From: Ignavibacteriales bacterium | GTDB lineage: Bacteria; Bacteroidota; Ignavibacteria; Ignavibacteriales; Melioribacteraceae | NCBI GenBank assembly: GCA_021740915.1 | Contig: JAIOYW010000014.1 | Span: 96,840 to 160,839 of the forward strand | Direction of reading: 5' to 3' | DNA: 64,000 nucleotides | The notes under the pieces: model-generated | Seen by the model: only the letters and a program-made list of their open reading frames with translations | What the model was told of the DNA's origin: nothing | Database searches by the model: none | Position numbers and translations under genes: made by a program | Shown: in pieces, positions 51,223 through 60,554 of the stretch | Numbering within the stretch: position 1 is the first letter of the stretch | Layout of the letters: the number at the start of each line of letters is the position of its first letter

Positions 51223-54200
51223 ATGAAAAGAACGATTTTTACTATCTTATTATTTATCACATCGATTGCCTCAGGGCAGAATTTTCAGACGCTCGGCACC
51301 TGGAACGATCAGGGTGTACCAAATTATCTTGAACCGGCAGGCGATAATGTATCTGCAGAGCTCCTTGAAAGAATTGCTTTTTCACTCCCGGAGTATAAGA
51401 GGGTGCCTCAGTATCATCCTGAATTCATTGCTGACTCTGTGCAGAAAAATATCACAGTATTGCAGACTGCAGACGTCTTCGTGACATTTGTCGGAGAAGG
51501 TGCTGCTTATCGTAATGTTCTGGGATTTTATACCTACGATTCAGGGAACCCTCCTCAGAGCATCGCTGATATTGAAGCTTCACGAACAGTTATTTTCCCT
51601 AACTCATCGCTGGCCGGAAGCGGAGGCGGACTAAAGGTAGGCGATAAAGTAAAAATTGGCACTTTTCATCCCGGAACAGTTATTGGCTGGTTTCTCGCTG
51701 CAGACGGTTATCGTAATAAAATCCCGGGTAATGGAAATTGGGTGATTTATTCGAATAAAAATCTTAATCCTGAATCCGATACTTTGAAAAAGCAGCACAA
51801 TGTTCTTCTGAATGATCTCGGATCAGGTAGAGTAATATTAGGCTTTGAAGATATCAGAAGAGATATGGGCGGTTGTGATGAAGATTTCAACGACGCATTG
51901 TATTACGTTACGGCTAACCCGATTAATTCGATTAGTTACGAAGATATTGTGCTTATAGATGACCCTGTAGAGAACCTTGTCGCAGATCTCTCGCTCACAA
52001 AATCGATAAACAACAGTAATCCTGGTGATGGGGAAATAGTAACCTATACAATTACGCTTACTAATCAAGGACCGGATAATGCATCTGATGTAAAAGTTTC
52101 TGATATCCTTCCGCAAGGACTTCTTTATAAATCTCATACAGCAGCGTCAGGGACTTATGATGTCTCAACGGGATTATGGAGTGTACCGGTTTTGGGCAAT
52201 GGCGCTTCATCCCAGCTTACTGTTAAAGCTGCAGTTAATATTGCGGCAATTAGTCAGAGTGCATTTGATCTGGGTCTCGCAGTGGATTTTAACGTTTTTG
52301 TTTTTGATGACATGTCCCAGCCTTCTTCGGATACTGAAGGAAAGATGGCGATTGGAAGAGACGGATTTTTCTCAAATTATAGTGTCGGTGACCGTCTCCC
52401 ATCATCCGGTGGAACAGAAGATGTAATGATAATAGGTCAGAATCTTACTTTTGTCAGCGGAAGCGTTTCCGGCGGGAACGTGGTTTACGGCAGCGGCTCG
52501 AATCTTCCGGCTGACATGGTGAGCATCATAGATGGGACCGCTCGCAGAGACAGTGTTATTGATTTTGAAGCAGCTGAGATCTATTTCAATGAACTTTCTG
52601 TCTCACTTAAAGCTTATGAAGCAAATGGAGAGGTGGAAATTATTAACAGCGGGCTGGTTCTCACTGGAAATGATCCATTCCTTAATGTGTTTTCAGTCGA
52701 AGGCACACTCCTGGATGCAGCGGTGGAACTTTCAATAAGTGTTCCGAACGGTGCAGTAGTTCTGCTTAATATTTCAGGAGAATCAATGAACTGGAATGGC
52801 GGGCATACAGTCAGCGGCACGGCAATCAGCAATGTATTATATAATTTTTATGATGCAACTGATCTTAAAATTCAGGGTATTGATGTCCGTGGTTCAGTGC
52901 TTGCTCCAAAAGCAACCCTTGACTTTCCGAGTGGAGTAATTAATGGTCAGGTTATTGCAAAAAATATTTTAGGAACAGGACAGTTCAATTCAGGAGATAA
53001 CAACAGCACTCATTTTATCGGAAATATTCCAGTATCAAGATTTATTTCTAATATTGCAAAAATAATTGCTTCTGCACAACAGGATCCGAATCCGGGAAAC
53101 AATTCGGCAGAAATAACCCTTACTCTTGCCGGATTTGGTGATCCCGGGAATACCGGGTCAGGAGAATGGGATCTGATTGGTGGGACAGCCGCCGGTGAGA
53201 TTGTATGGGTTATGGAAGAAGATTTCCAGGGAGACCTGCTTGCCGGCACATGGGGCGGTAAGATAAACAGATCAACCGATAACGGTGTGTCCTGGATTCA
53301 GATAAACCCGGGAATGAATGCTGCATATATCTGGGACATTTTAGTTGATGAACAAATAATCTATGCCGCAACTGAACAGGGAGTGTTTAAATCGGTCAAC
53401 AACGGGGCAGACTGGGCAATTACCGGGCTTGCGGCCAAAGATACCCGGGCTCTTGCAATTGCCGGGAATGTGATTTTTGCCGGCACCTGGGGGGAAGGAA
53501 TTTTCCGATCATCGGATGAGGGAGCCACATGGTCTTCATCAGCAAAGGAATTGAGCGGACTCCCGGTACATGCTATGGAAGTTGATCAGGCGGGTAATAT
53601 TTTTGCGGGAACTTTTGGGAGTCAGGTACTCCGTTCCAAAGATGGCGGGGAATCCTGGGAACAACTGAATGTTGGATATTTATTCATTTGGTCACTCGGT
53701 ATAAATTCACAGGGACATATATACGCAGGTACTTATGGAGGCGGGGTTTACCGTTCACAGAATAGCGGGGAGGTCTGGTATCCAATCAATGAAAACCTGA
53801 ATGCAAGCCATATTTATGCGATAAGAATTGATGATAACGATAATGTATTCGTCACTGGCTGGTCTTCCGGTGTTTATGTTCTTGGTCCCGACAAATCAGA
53901 AATCTGGGGATCACTTGGAATGGGCGGTCTTGGGGTTAGCTCTCTGTGGTTGCAAAACGGAGTACTCTATGCCGGAGCAGCAAATGGGAGGATATACTCG
54001 AACAGCAGTCCTCTGACAGGAGTTGAGGTTAAGGCCTCATTTATTCCAGGGGCAATAATGCTTGAACAGAATTATCCGAATCCTTTCAATCCTTCAACCA
54101 ATATTTCTTTTACAGTGGCGGAGGAAGAGAAATACAGACTTTCAATTTACAATTCGATCGGCGAATTGGTGGAGATACTTGCTGATAGAGATTTTTCTTC

Positions 54201-54312
54201 AGGAAAGCATAATGTTGTTTTTAATGCTTCAAGCCTTAGTACAGGGGTATATTTCTACACTTTGACCGGCAATGGTGTAAAACTGAATAGAAAAATGCTT
54301 CTTGTGAAGTAG
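51223..54312 (+). CDS. Secreted DUF4114/DUF11/choice-of-anchor A/BNR protein with T9SS domain
   Basis: 1029 residues with a signal peptide (TIFTILLFITSIASGQ). About 90-235 resembles DUF4114 (RVILGFEDIRRDMGGCDEDFNDALYYV). A DUF11 domain begins near 255 (DLSLTKSINNSNPGDGEIVT) but is interrupted at about 346 by a choice-of-anchor A domain (about 347-602; FDLGLAVDFNVFVFDD, MAIGRDGFFSNYSVG). It resumes with IASAQQDPNPGNNSAEITLT. About 645-930 is a BNR/Asp-box beta propeller with repeats such as GVFKSVNNGADW, GIFRSSDEGATW and GVYRSQNSGEVW. The T9SS domain has LEQNYPNPFNPSTNISFTV. Choice-of-anchor A domains are surface or ice-binding-associated modules. No catalytic residues found; adhesion or surface-layer role is likely. 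Confidence 0.88.
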   Translation: MKRTIFTILLFITSIASGQNFQTLGTWNDQGVPNYLEPAGDNVSAELLERIAFSLPEYKRVPQYHPEFIADSVQKNITVLQTADVFVTFVGEGAAYRNVLGFYTYDSGNPPQSIADIEASRTVIFPNSSLAGSGGGLKVGDKVKIGTFHPGTVIGWFLAADGYRNKIPGNGNWVIYSNKNLNPESDTLKKQHNVLLNDLGSGRVILGFEDIRRDMGGCDEDFNDALYYVTANPINSISYEDIVLIDDPVENLVADLSLTKSINNSNPGDGEIVTYTITLTNQGPDNASDVKVSDILPQGLLYKSHTAASGTYDVSTGLWSVPVLGNGASSQLTVKAAVNIAAISQSAFDLGLAVDFNVFVFDDMSQPSSDTEGKMAIGRDGFFSNYSVGDRLPSSGGTEDVMIIGQNLTFVSGSVSGGNVVYGSGSNLPADMVSIIDGTARRDSVIDFEAAEIYFNELSVSLKAYEANGEVEIINSGLVLTGNDPFLNVFSVEGTLLDAAVELSISVPNGAVVLLNISGESMNWNGGHTVSGTAISNVLYNFYDATDLKIQGIDVRGSVLAPKATLDFPSGVINGQVIAKNILGTGQFNSGDNNSTHFIGNIPVSRFISNIAKIIASAQQDPNPGNNSAEITLTLAGFGDPGNTGSGEWDLIGGTAAGEIVWVMEEDFQGDLLAGTWGGKINRSTDNGVSWIQINPGMNAAYIWDILVDEQIIYAATEQGVFKSVNNGADWAITGLAAKDTRALAIAGNVIFAGTWGEGIFRSSDEGATWSSSAKELSGLPVHAMEVDQAGNIFAGTFGSQVLRSKDGGESWEQLNVGYLFIWSLGINSQGHIYAGTYGGGVYRSQNSGEVWYPINENLNASHIYAIRIDDNDNVFVTGWSSGVYVLGPDKSEIWGSLGMGGLGVSSLWLQNGVLYAGAANGRIYSNSSPLTGVEVKASFIPGAIMLEQNYPNPFNPSTNISFTVAEEEKYRLSIYNSIGELVEILADRDFSSGKHNVVFNASSLSTGVYFYTLTGNGVKLNRKMLLVK

Positions 54313-54329
54313 AAATCGGTTTGGAAATA

Positions 54330-54364
54330 AAAAAAGCCGCTCAAACTTATGGCCGGCTTTTTTT
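54330..54364. terminator. Bidirectional rho-independent terminator
   Basis: AAAAAAGCCG (from 54330) and CGGCTTTTTT (to about 54364) form a stem with A-run and T-run on either side, between the convergent genes ending at 54312 and 54421. It suits both strands. Confidence 0.8.
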
Positions 54365-54420
54365 ATATTGAATACCTGCAATTTTTCAATTGAAGTTAAT
54401 AACAATTATGACAATTGTCA

Positions 54421-56850
54421 TTATTTCATAAGCATCATCTTTTTCACCTCGTTGAAAATATTTCCTTTGCCCCCATTTACAGCAATTGCATAAAAATAAA
54501 CTCCGCTTGTAAGCTCAGATGCATTAAAACTTACAGAATAAACACCTGCCTCCTGCAAACCATTCACAAGTTCAGAAATCAGGTTGCCGAGAACATCATA
54601 AACTTTCAGGCTAATTGTACTTCTGATGGGTAATTCATAATGAATGACAGTTTCAGGGTTGAACGGGTTGGGGTAATTCTGGGAAAGTGAAAAATGTTTC
54701 GGGGATAATGACGCGCCAGCAAAAATCTTATTAACAGAAGCATCGTTAATTATGTACTCTGCTCCTTCTGTGAGGGTATGACGAATATCCCCGGATAAGG
54801 AATAATAATAGATATCAAGTTGATTCCCAACAGAGGCTATTTTAATAGGATATTCAAGCGACTGGATATCAATTCCGAGAATTCTGCTATCCAGATTTTC
54901 AGCGTAAGTTCCGTTATCGTATCTGACATCTTTAATACCATGGGGTGGTAACGGCGGAAGTTCATTGAATTCCTTTTCCTGAAGACGTGTATAAAGTATA
55001 AATTCAATACCGGAGGCATCCGTTATTTTGATGTATGGAAATCCGTTAAAACTCATAAATTCTGAATTTTTTCCCGGTGAACTCAGGACAAGTTCTCCGG
55101 ACTGAAGCGACTTAACCCAATAACCATTTCCGGGATTAAGAATATTTACCTGTGAGTATGAATTCTGATAACCAAAGAAATTAGAATTAATAATTCCGGG
55201 AGGATTTGTTGATATTGCTGAAACCAGAACCTGCTGCCCAAATGGTCCGACCATATTCCAGCCTGAAGAAATTGGTATGTTTTGTAATATCGTATTTCCA
55301 TTAATGGTGACATCAGATGCCTGATCAAATTTCAGCCAATATCCTTCGCCATTACTGAGTGTTGAGACGGATTGATAACCATTATTAAAGGTGTATGCCT
55401 GGGAGGTTGCCGTTGGGAAAAGAGTCAGGACGTTCATATCAGGTGCTGCCAGAGGTACCGAAATAATATTCCAGCCGGAGGAAACCGTAAAAGTGGACGA
55501 GTTGCCCCCGGGGTTCTGAGTTGTTCCGGAAACCATTATTGTTCTATTCCCCGCAGAAGTAGTCACAGAAATTAATTCGGAAAATGTACCTGCAGCCTGC
55601 GGGCTAAATCTCACATATATCCGGGCGGATGAATGTGCCGCCACACTGGAAACCGTATTTAATATTGTAAAGGTATTGTTGCTTGCTGAAATGTTGGAAA
55701 CAGTTAGCGATGCATTTCCTGAATTTACTATAAAAAAAGCAAGGTCGGAATTGCTGCCGGCAGAAACAGCGGGCATATTCAGTTCAGCCGGGAAGAGCTC
55801 TGCTAAAGCAATCTGGGGTCGTACACTGGAGGTGGAAAAACTGTAAATCCTATCAACAAAATCCGGATGATCAATAAAAGGATTTCTTTTCCCCTGATAA
55901 CCGGCAATTGATGTATTGCGGGCTAATTCACGGGCACTAACCGGATCGGACTCGCCCCATGACCTGAAAAAATCCTCCTGATATGTGGACATAAAACTGC
56001 CGTAATTTACAGGATAACGGATCACAAAATACAGCATAGCTCGGCTGACGTCGCCTTTATGGGAATCTCTTGGTTCGAAGACGATTGCCCCGTTACTACC
56101 TGTACCTCTTTTACTGCCGCCAATTTGCCAGGTAATATTTGATACTGCTGCTCCAAAAGGATAATTTGACCTGATAGAGTTTGCTGTTGCATCAGTCGGA
56201 TAAAGATGATAAATGTCAGATCGCATAGGCTCAGCTTCTGAAAAAGTACTCTGAGGCCATGAATGTTCGGTATTGAAGTTCTGATTCTGAGCAGCAGTTC
56301 TGTCAACTGCTTTGATCTTTCTTCCTGTATAAACACATTCAATTGTGTCTCCGGGCTGCTTGTCAATTGTATCGAACATCCTGTCCCTGGCAGTATTATA
56401 ACCAAGAGAAGTATGATTAGCCGTATAGCTGCTTAAAGCTGATTTTAGTTCAGCGTCAAACTTATTGTATGTGAAACTGTCGTAGAGATCATTAAATTTG
56501 GCAATACCCGATACATTTATTGCCGTGCCCGCGGAAGTATCCGAATTGTAAAAGTAAATTACATCATTGACAAGAATATTTGTTCCGGGAAGAAAATTCA
56601 CTGTGACAAGGATGCTGTCATTCGGGTTGATAGTCAAATTTGCCGGCAGGATTGAAAAATATCCCGAAAAAGACGATTGATAAATTGTTTCAGCCTCGCT
56701 GCCAAGATTCCGGATGTATAATGTTTTTGAATTTGACTGTCCTACAGTTGTTTGTGAAAACGACAATGACTGGGTGGATGAAGTGATCTGTGAATATATG
56801 TTCAGATTAAAAACTAGAAACAAAATTGAGAGTAAAAAATGTTTGTTCAA
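54421..56850 (-). CDS. Secreted endonuclease I (His-Me finger) with T9SS domain
   Basis: 809 residues, TTG start after AGAAGG, signal peptide (FLLSILFLVFNLNIYSQ). An N-terminal choice-of-anchor D/ASPM-type domain (about 25-115) precedes an Endonuclease_1 domain (about 120-340) with the His-Me residues in NTEHSWPQS and DIYHLYPTDATANSIRSNYP, then GDVSRAMLYFVIRY. A second anchor-D domain (about 345-445), the duplicated GWN/GYW module (about 457-590) and a T9SS domain (LSQNYPNPFNPETVIHYEL, ending KKMMLMK) follow. It should be a non-specific extracellular DNase/RNase of the EndA/NucM type. Followed by a bidirectional terminator. Confidence 0.93.
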   Translation of the reverse strand: MNKHFLLSILFLVFNLNIYSQITSSTQSLSFSQTTVGQSNSKTLYIRNLGSEAETIYQSSFSGYFSILPANLTINPNDSILVTVNFLPGTNILVNDVIYFYNSDTSAGTAINVSGIAKFNDLYDSFTYNKFDAELKSALSSYTANHTSLGYNTARDRMFDTIDKQPGDTIECVYTGRKIKAVDRTAAQNQNFNTEHSWPQSTFSEAEPMRSDIYHLYPTDATANSIRSNYPFGAAVSNITWQIGGSKRGTGSNGAIVFEPRDSHKGDVSRAMLYFVIRYPVNYGSFMSTYQEDFFRSWGESDPVSARELARNTSIAGYQGKRNPFIDHPDFVDRIYSFSTSSVRPQIALAELFPAELNMPAVSAGSNSDLAFFIVNSGNASLTVSNISASNNTFTILNTVSSVAAHSSARIYVRFSPQAAGTFSELISVTTSAGNRTIMVSGTTQNPGGNSSTFTVSSGWNIISVPLAAPDMNVLTLFPTATSQAYTFNNGYQSVSTLSNGEGYWLKFDQASDVTINGNTILQNIPISSGWNMVGPFGQQVLVSAISTNPPGIINSNFFGYQNSYSQVNILNPGNGYWVKSLQSGELVLSSPGKNSEFMSFNGFPYIKITDASGIEFILYTRLQEKEFNELPPLPPHGIKDVRYDNGTYAENLDSRILGIDIQSLEYPIKIASVGNQLDIYYYSLSGDIRHTLTEGAEYIINDASVNKIFAGASLSPKHFSLSQNYPNPFNPETVIHYELPIRSTISLKVYDVLGNLISELVNGLQEAGVYSVSFNASELTSGVYFYAIAVNGGKGNIFNEVKKMMLMK

Positions 56851-56982
56851 TTGATGTACCTTCTTTGTTAAACTTTGAAATAGGTAAAACGCAAACCTTT
56901 AAAATAAGTAAATATCGGAATAAACAGGGAAACAAGGGGTTGGAAAATATAGACAACTAATAGACAATGATTTTATTAATAA

Positions 56983-57011
56983 AACCCGGAGCGGATTATC
57001 CGCCCCGGGTT
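56983..57011 (-). terminator. Strong hairpin terminator after the PKD protein gene
   Basis: A 29-nt near-perfect palindrome (AACCCGG...CCGGGTT arms, one mismatch pair and a one-base centre) begins 9 bp past the 57020 stop. On the minus strand TTTTATTAAT follows, giving a classic intrinsic terminator. Confidence 0.85.
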
Positions 57012-57019
57012 GATTATAA

Positions 57020-60000
57020 TTATTTCAGGATCATCATTTTTTTACTCATTGTGTATTTGGAGCCATCGCTGCCAACCACACTGATGTTATAAATGTACAT
57101 TCCACTTGCAAGATCGCCCGCAACAAATTTAATTTCATGCCTTCCAGCCGAATAATTTTTATTCAGGTGGCTTGAAATTTCACGTCCGATCATATCATAA
57201 ATTCTTAGATTAACAGCTGCATCAACAGGCAGATTGAAAGCAATAACTGTCGATGGATTAGCCGGGTTGGGGTAGTTCTGTGAGAGATCGAATTCCCCGG
57301 GCAGAGATGATCCGGCGCTTAATACCGAACTAAAAGCAAAACTGCCGTCTGAACCGATAAGTTTTATTCTGTAGAAAACTTCGCCTACTCCGGGATTAGT
57401 ATCTGTAAACGTATAGAGGAAATTTTGACTTCCGGCATCTGCCTTTAAATCAACAACTTTTAACCAGGACTCGTTATCACTGCTACGCTGAAGTTCATAC
57501 CCTGCCACATTCTTTTCGGAAGCAACAATCCAGGATACATTCATTGTGCCGTTTTGTTCTGCGGCTTTAAAAGAGGTGAAGTTGACGAGCGGTGACTGCT
57601 CTGACCTAAGATTAATTATAAGGCTCTCAAGACCAGGAACATCAACACTTACCGAATGTTCTCCGGCAGCAAGGGTTTTACTGAATAATAATCCATTAAT
57701 TCCATCTTTAAGTGTTGCGGACATACCGGAAGGAATGTTGAATAGAATATTTAGCCTGCTTTCTTTGTCAGTTCTTTTTAATGAGATATAGTAATTAAAG
57801 TCGATATTGCCATCAGAAGGGATTTCTCTGATATCAGCATTGACAGATAAATTACCGGAAATATTTAATCGGGCATCAAAGCCTTCCGGAGCAAACGGCG
57901 GCATTTCCGATTCACCTAAATGAATATCTATTCCATTAGTTGCCTGACTATCCCAGCCGAGCCCGAGTACCGTGAGTTTGTTTGGATCTTCACCAATTTT
58001 TAATGTTGCATAATTCGCAGGTAATTTGATTGCCGGAAGCTGATTAATTTTTTTTGCGGATGTGTTGTAATTCAAAACTCCTGCGCCGCTCGTTTTTACC
58101 CAATATCCTTTTCCGGGGTAGAGGGTATCTGCAAGGAAATAATTATCTTCATAACCAAAAAATGCTGATTGAATAAGACCCGCGGGATTTGAGGTTACTG
58201 ATGAAACCGGAACTTTATTCCTGAATGGTCCGATGATATTCCATCCTTCGGCAACATATGGTTCATTAAACTGTGCCAGTTCACCGACAACATCAATTGA
58301 AGCGGGGCTGCTGAATTTGATCCAGTATCCTATGCCATTATCAAGCTGGTCATGAGATACATAACCGTTTTCAAAACTGAATGCCTGAGAAACGGCTCCT
58401 GGGAAAACACTCTGCACAGCCATATCAGATGTAAGCAATGGCACCGAAACCATGTTCCAGTATGCATTAACGTTTATCGGTACGATATAATTGTCAAACA
58501 CGTCAATAAAATCCACCTTTTCAACTGTGCTTTCATTGGTCCCATCAGATACTGTCAGACTAACTGTATAAGTCCCGACATTAGAATAGAGATGTTGGGG
58601 GTTTTGTTCAGTGCTGGAATTGCCGTCACCAAAATTCCAGTTCCAGGAAACAAGCGTACCAAGGCCGGGGAAAGAATCATCACTGAATGAAACTAGAAGA
58701 GGATCAGTTCCGGAAGTAGGGGTTGCATTAAATCTTGCTATAGGGGCAGAACTGACCTGATAAGGCGAAACATAAGCCATCGGCCTGCTGTTGCGGTTAT
58801 CCGTCCATACCGGATAAACGTAACCTCCACGCGCTGAAATTCCAAGATAATCTCCGAAATAACCTGAAGCAAGACCCGAGATAGGTGCAGGAGTGAATGC
58901 AATATCGCTGATCTTCATGTCTTCCCAGGTTGCACCGCCATCATAAGAGTTTGCGACCCAGACTTCAACCTGAGAACTTGATACGTTACGGTCGTCATAA
59001 AAAATCACACTGAGAATTCCGGTTTCAGGGTCACAGGTGATCCATGGGAAATAGTGTTCACTCCCTATTGGATCTGTGTTCACTTTTATTGGGGTTGACC
59101 ATGTACTTCCCTGATTTGTTGAACGGATCATATAAATATCACTCGTTGACCCGCTGTTAATTCCCGGAAAACCAATATTAGCCCAGACAACATAAATAGA
59201 ACCGCTATTCGCTCCGCCGCTGATATCAACAGCCATACTCGGGAATGAGTTAACTCTCATATTTTTTGAAGTTTCAGTATTACGGATACCGCGAATGTTG
59301 TTTATTATTCTTGTAGCCGGCTGGAATGAAGTACCGCCGTTTGTCGATTTAGCAAACCCGATCGCTTTTTCATCCTGCGGCCAGGAATCGTAAATTGCCC
59401 AGATAGCATAAACTTCGCCATTGGGACCTGTCTGAACATTCACGCCCTGATTATGGCTCCCAGCATTGACAGCGCTGCTTATATTAAGTGCAGTTCCCCA
59501 GGAAACTCCGTTATTTGTTGAGCGGGAAATTTCAATCTCGCTATCGTTACCGCCGCCGAAAGGTGTCCATGCATCGTAAAGGTATCCCTGATAAGGGCTT
59601 GTTGGGCTGTTGTCGATCCAGAGATGATTTTTATCGAGCAGGTTTGAGAAACCCGAAGGAGCATTTGCAACGACTACAGGAGTCCAGCTGAGTCCTGAAT
59701 TGGTTGAATAAGAAACACCCTGTCCGTAGTTGTTATTAATAAAACCAATGTAATACCTTCCTGTGAGGCTTATGGCTGCAGCAGGGTCACCAGAATTCGA
59801 TCCGCCTGCACCGTTTGGAGAACCACCCCAGGTATTTCCATAACTATCAGTTAGAAAATAACTCGTTCCGTATAATGTGCTTACAGGATAGTTTGTCGAG
59901 TTATTCGAATTCAACACCATATTTTTCTGGAAAGGGTTGACAAAAATCGAATTTTCACTCTGACCATTATTGGTGGCTGAACTAACCGGCACATCAGGTG

Positions 60001-60271
60001 AATTATCTGTGATGACATTTATCCCGTCAATATTTGATGAAGTGTAAACGGGAGCCTCAACTTCATATTCCGGCTGCACCTGGATATAACCTTTCTTGGC
60101 CATTTCTCTCCAGTAATGCATATTATCTATTCTTGTGTCAATTTTATCTAATTGTGCATTCCGGTAGCGGAATTCTTTTCTGGCTCTGACTATTTCTTCT
60201 TTAGACTGAGCAGAAATTATTACTGTAGAGAGGATGAAGAACAGCAGGAACAGTTGAAGGTTTTTTCTCAT
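57020..60271 (-). CDS. Secreted sialidase-fold, PKD and T9SS-domain protein
   Basis: 1083 residues with a signal peptide (LQLFLLFFILSTVIISAQ) and good GGAG site before the ATG. After a charged N-terminal stretch, residues about 130-490 form a sialidase/BNR-type propeller with Asp-box-like repeats (YSTNSGLSW, RSTNNGVSW, KSTNGGTSF, RSTNQGSTW, NSYDGGATW). Residues about 505-595 form a PKD domain (WNWNFGDGNSSTEQNPQHLYSNVG is the family core, here named by its FGDG motif). The duplicated GWN/GYW module is at about 604-735, a fibronectin-like region near 910-1000, and the T9SS domain carries LSQNYPNPANPSTVIAFNL. Sialidase catalytic arginines are not evident, so a binding role is possible. Confidence 0.88.
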   Translation of the reverse strand: MRKNLQLFLLFFILSTVIISAQSKEEIVRARKEFRYRNAQLDKIDTRIDNMHYWREMAKKGYIQVQPEYEVEAPVYTSSNIDGINVITDNSPDVPVSSATNNGQSENSIFVNPFQKNMVLNSNNSTNYPVSTLYGTSYFLTDSYGNTWGGSPNGAGGSNSGDPAAAISLTGRYYIGFINNNYGQGVSYSTNSGLSWTPVVVANAPSGFSNLLDKNHLWIDNSPTSPYQGYLYDAWTPFGGGNDSEIEISRSTNNGVSWGTALNISSAVNAGSHNQGVNVQTGPNGEVYAIWAIYDSWPQDEKAIGFAKSTNGGTSFQPATRIINNIRGIRNTETSKNMRVNSFPSMAVDISGGANSGSIYVVWANIGFPGINSGSTSDIYMIRSTNQGSTWSTPIKVNTDPIGSEHYFPWITCDPETGILSVIFYDDRNVSSSQVEVWVANSYDGGATWEDMKISDIAFTPAPISGLASGYFGDYLGISARGGYVYPVWTDNRNSRPMAYVSPYQVSSAPIARFNATPTSGTDPLLVSFSDDSFPGLGTLVSWNWNFGDGNSSTEQNPQHLYSNVGTYTVSLTVSDGTNESTVEKVDFIDVFDNYIVPINVNAYWNMVSVPLLTSDMAVQSVFPGAVSQAFSFENGYVSHDQLDNGIGYWIKFSSPASIDVVGELAQFNEPYVAEGWNIIGPFRNKVPVSSVTSNPAGLIQSAFFGYEDNYFLADTLYPGKGYWVKTSGAGVLNYNTSAKKINQLPAIKLPANYATLKIGEDPNKLTVLGLGWDSQATNGIDIHLGESEMPPFAPEGFDARLNISGNLSVNADIREIPSDGNIDFNYYISLKRTDKESRLNILFNIPSGMSATLKDGINGLLFSKTLAAGEHSVSVDVPGLESLIINLRSEQSPLVNFTSFKAAEQNGTMNVSWIVASEKNVAGYELQRSSDNESWLKVVDLKADAGSQNFLYTFTDTNPGVGEVFYRIKLIGSDGSFAFSSVLSAGSSLPGEFDLSQNYPNPANPSTVIAFNLPVDAAVNLRIYDMIGREISSHLNKNYSAGRHEIKFVAGDLASGMYIYNISVVGSDGSKYTMSKKMMILK

Positions 60272-60554
60272 AAAATCTCCGAATTTGTTTGTTAGTTATT
60301 ATACAGAGGGTTTAGACCATGCGGGAAAACAAGTAAGGCAATCAGGGAATTGAATTCCGTTAAAGATCCATCTTCTTAAAATATATTTAAAAATTAATAA
60401 ATATTGTTACAGAAATCACAACTAATATTACTAAGTAAAGACAGGTTTGGACATTAGGTCAAAATTGTGATGATCGAAACCTTTAATTTACTTATTTTAA
60501 GTGATTTGATAAAACGAAATTTTAATATTTTTTTTGCAAAAACCTGAGGCATAA

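Noticed and set aside
54408..54421. ATGACAATTGTCAT palindrome near the convergent gene ends
   Set aside because: Located at a 3' end next to a clear terminator, so an operator role is unlikely; probably chance in AT-rich DNA.
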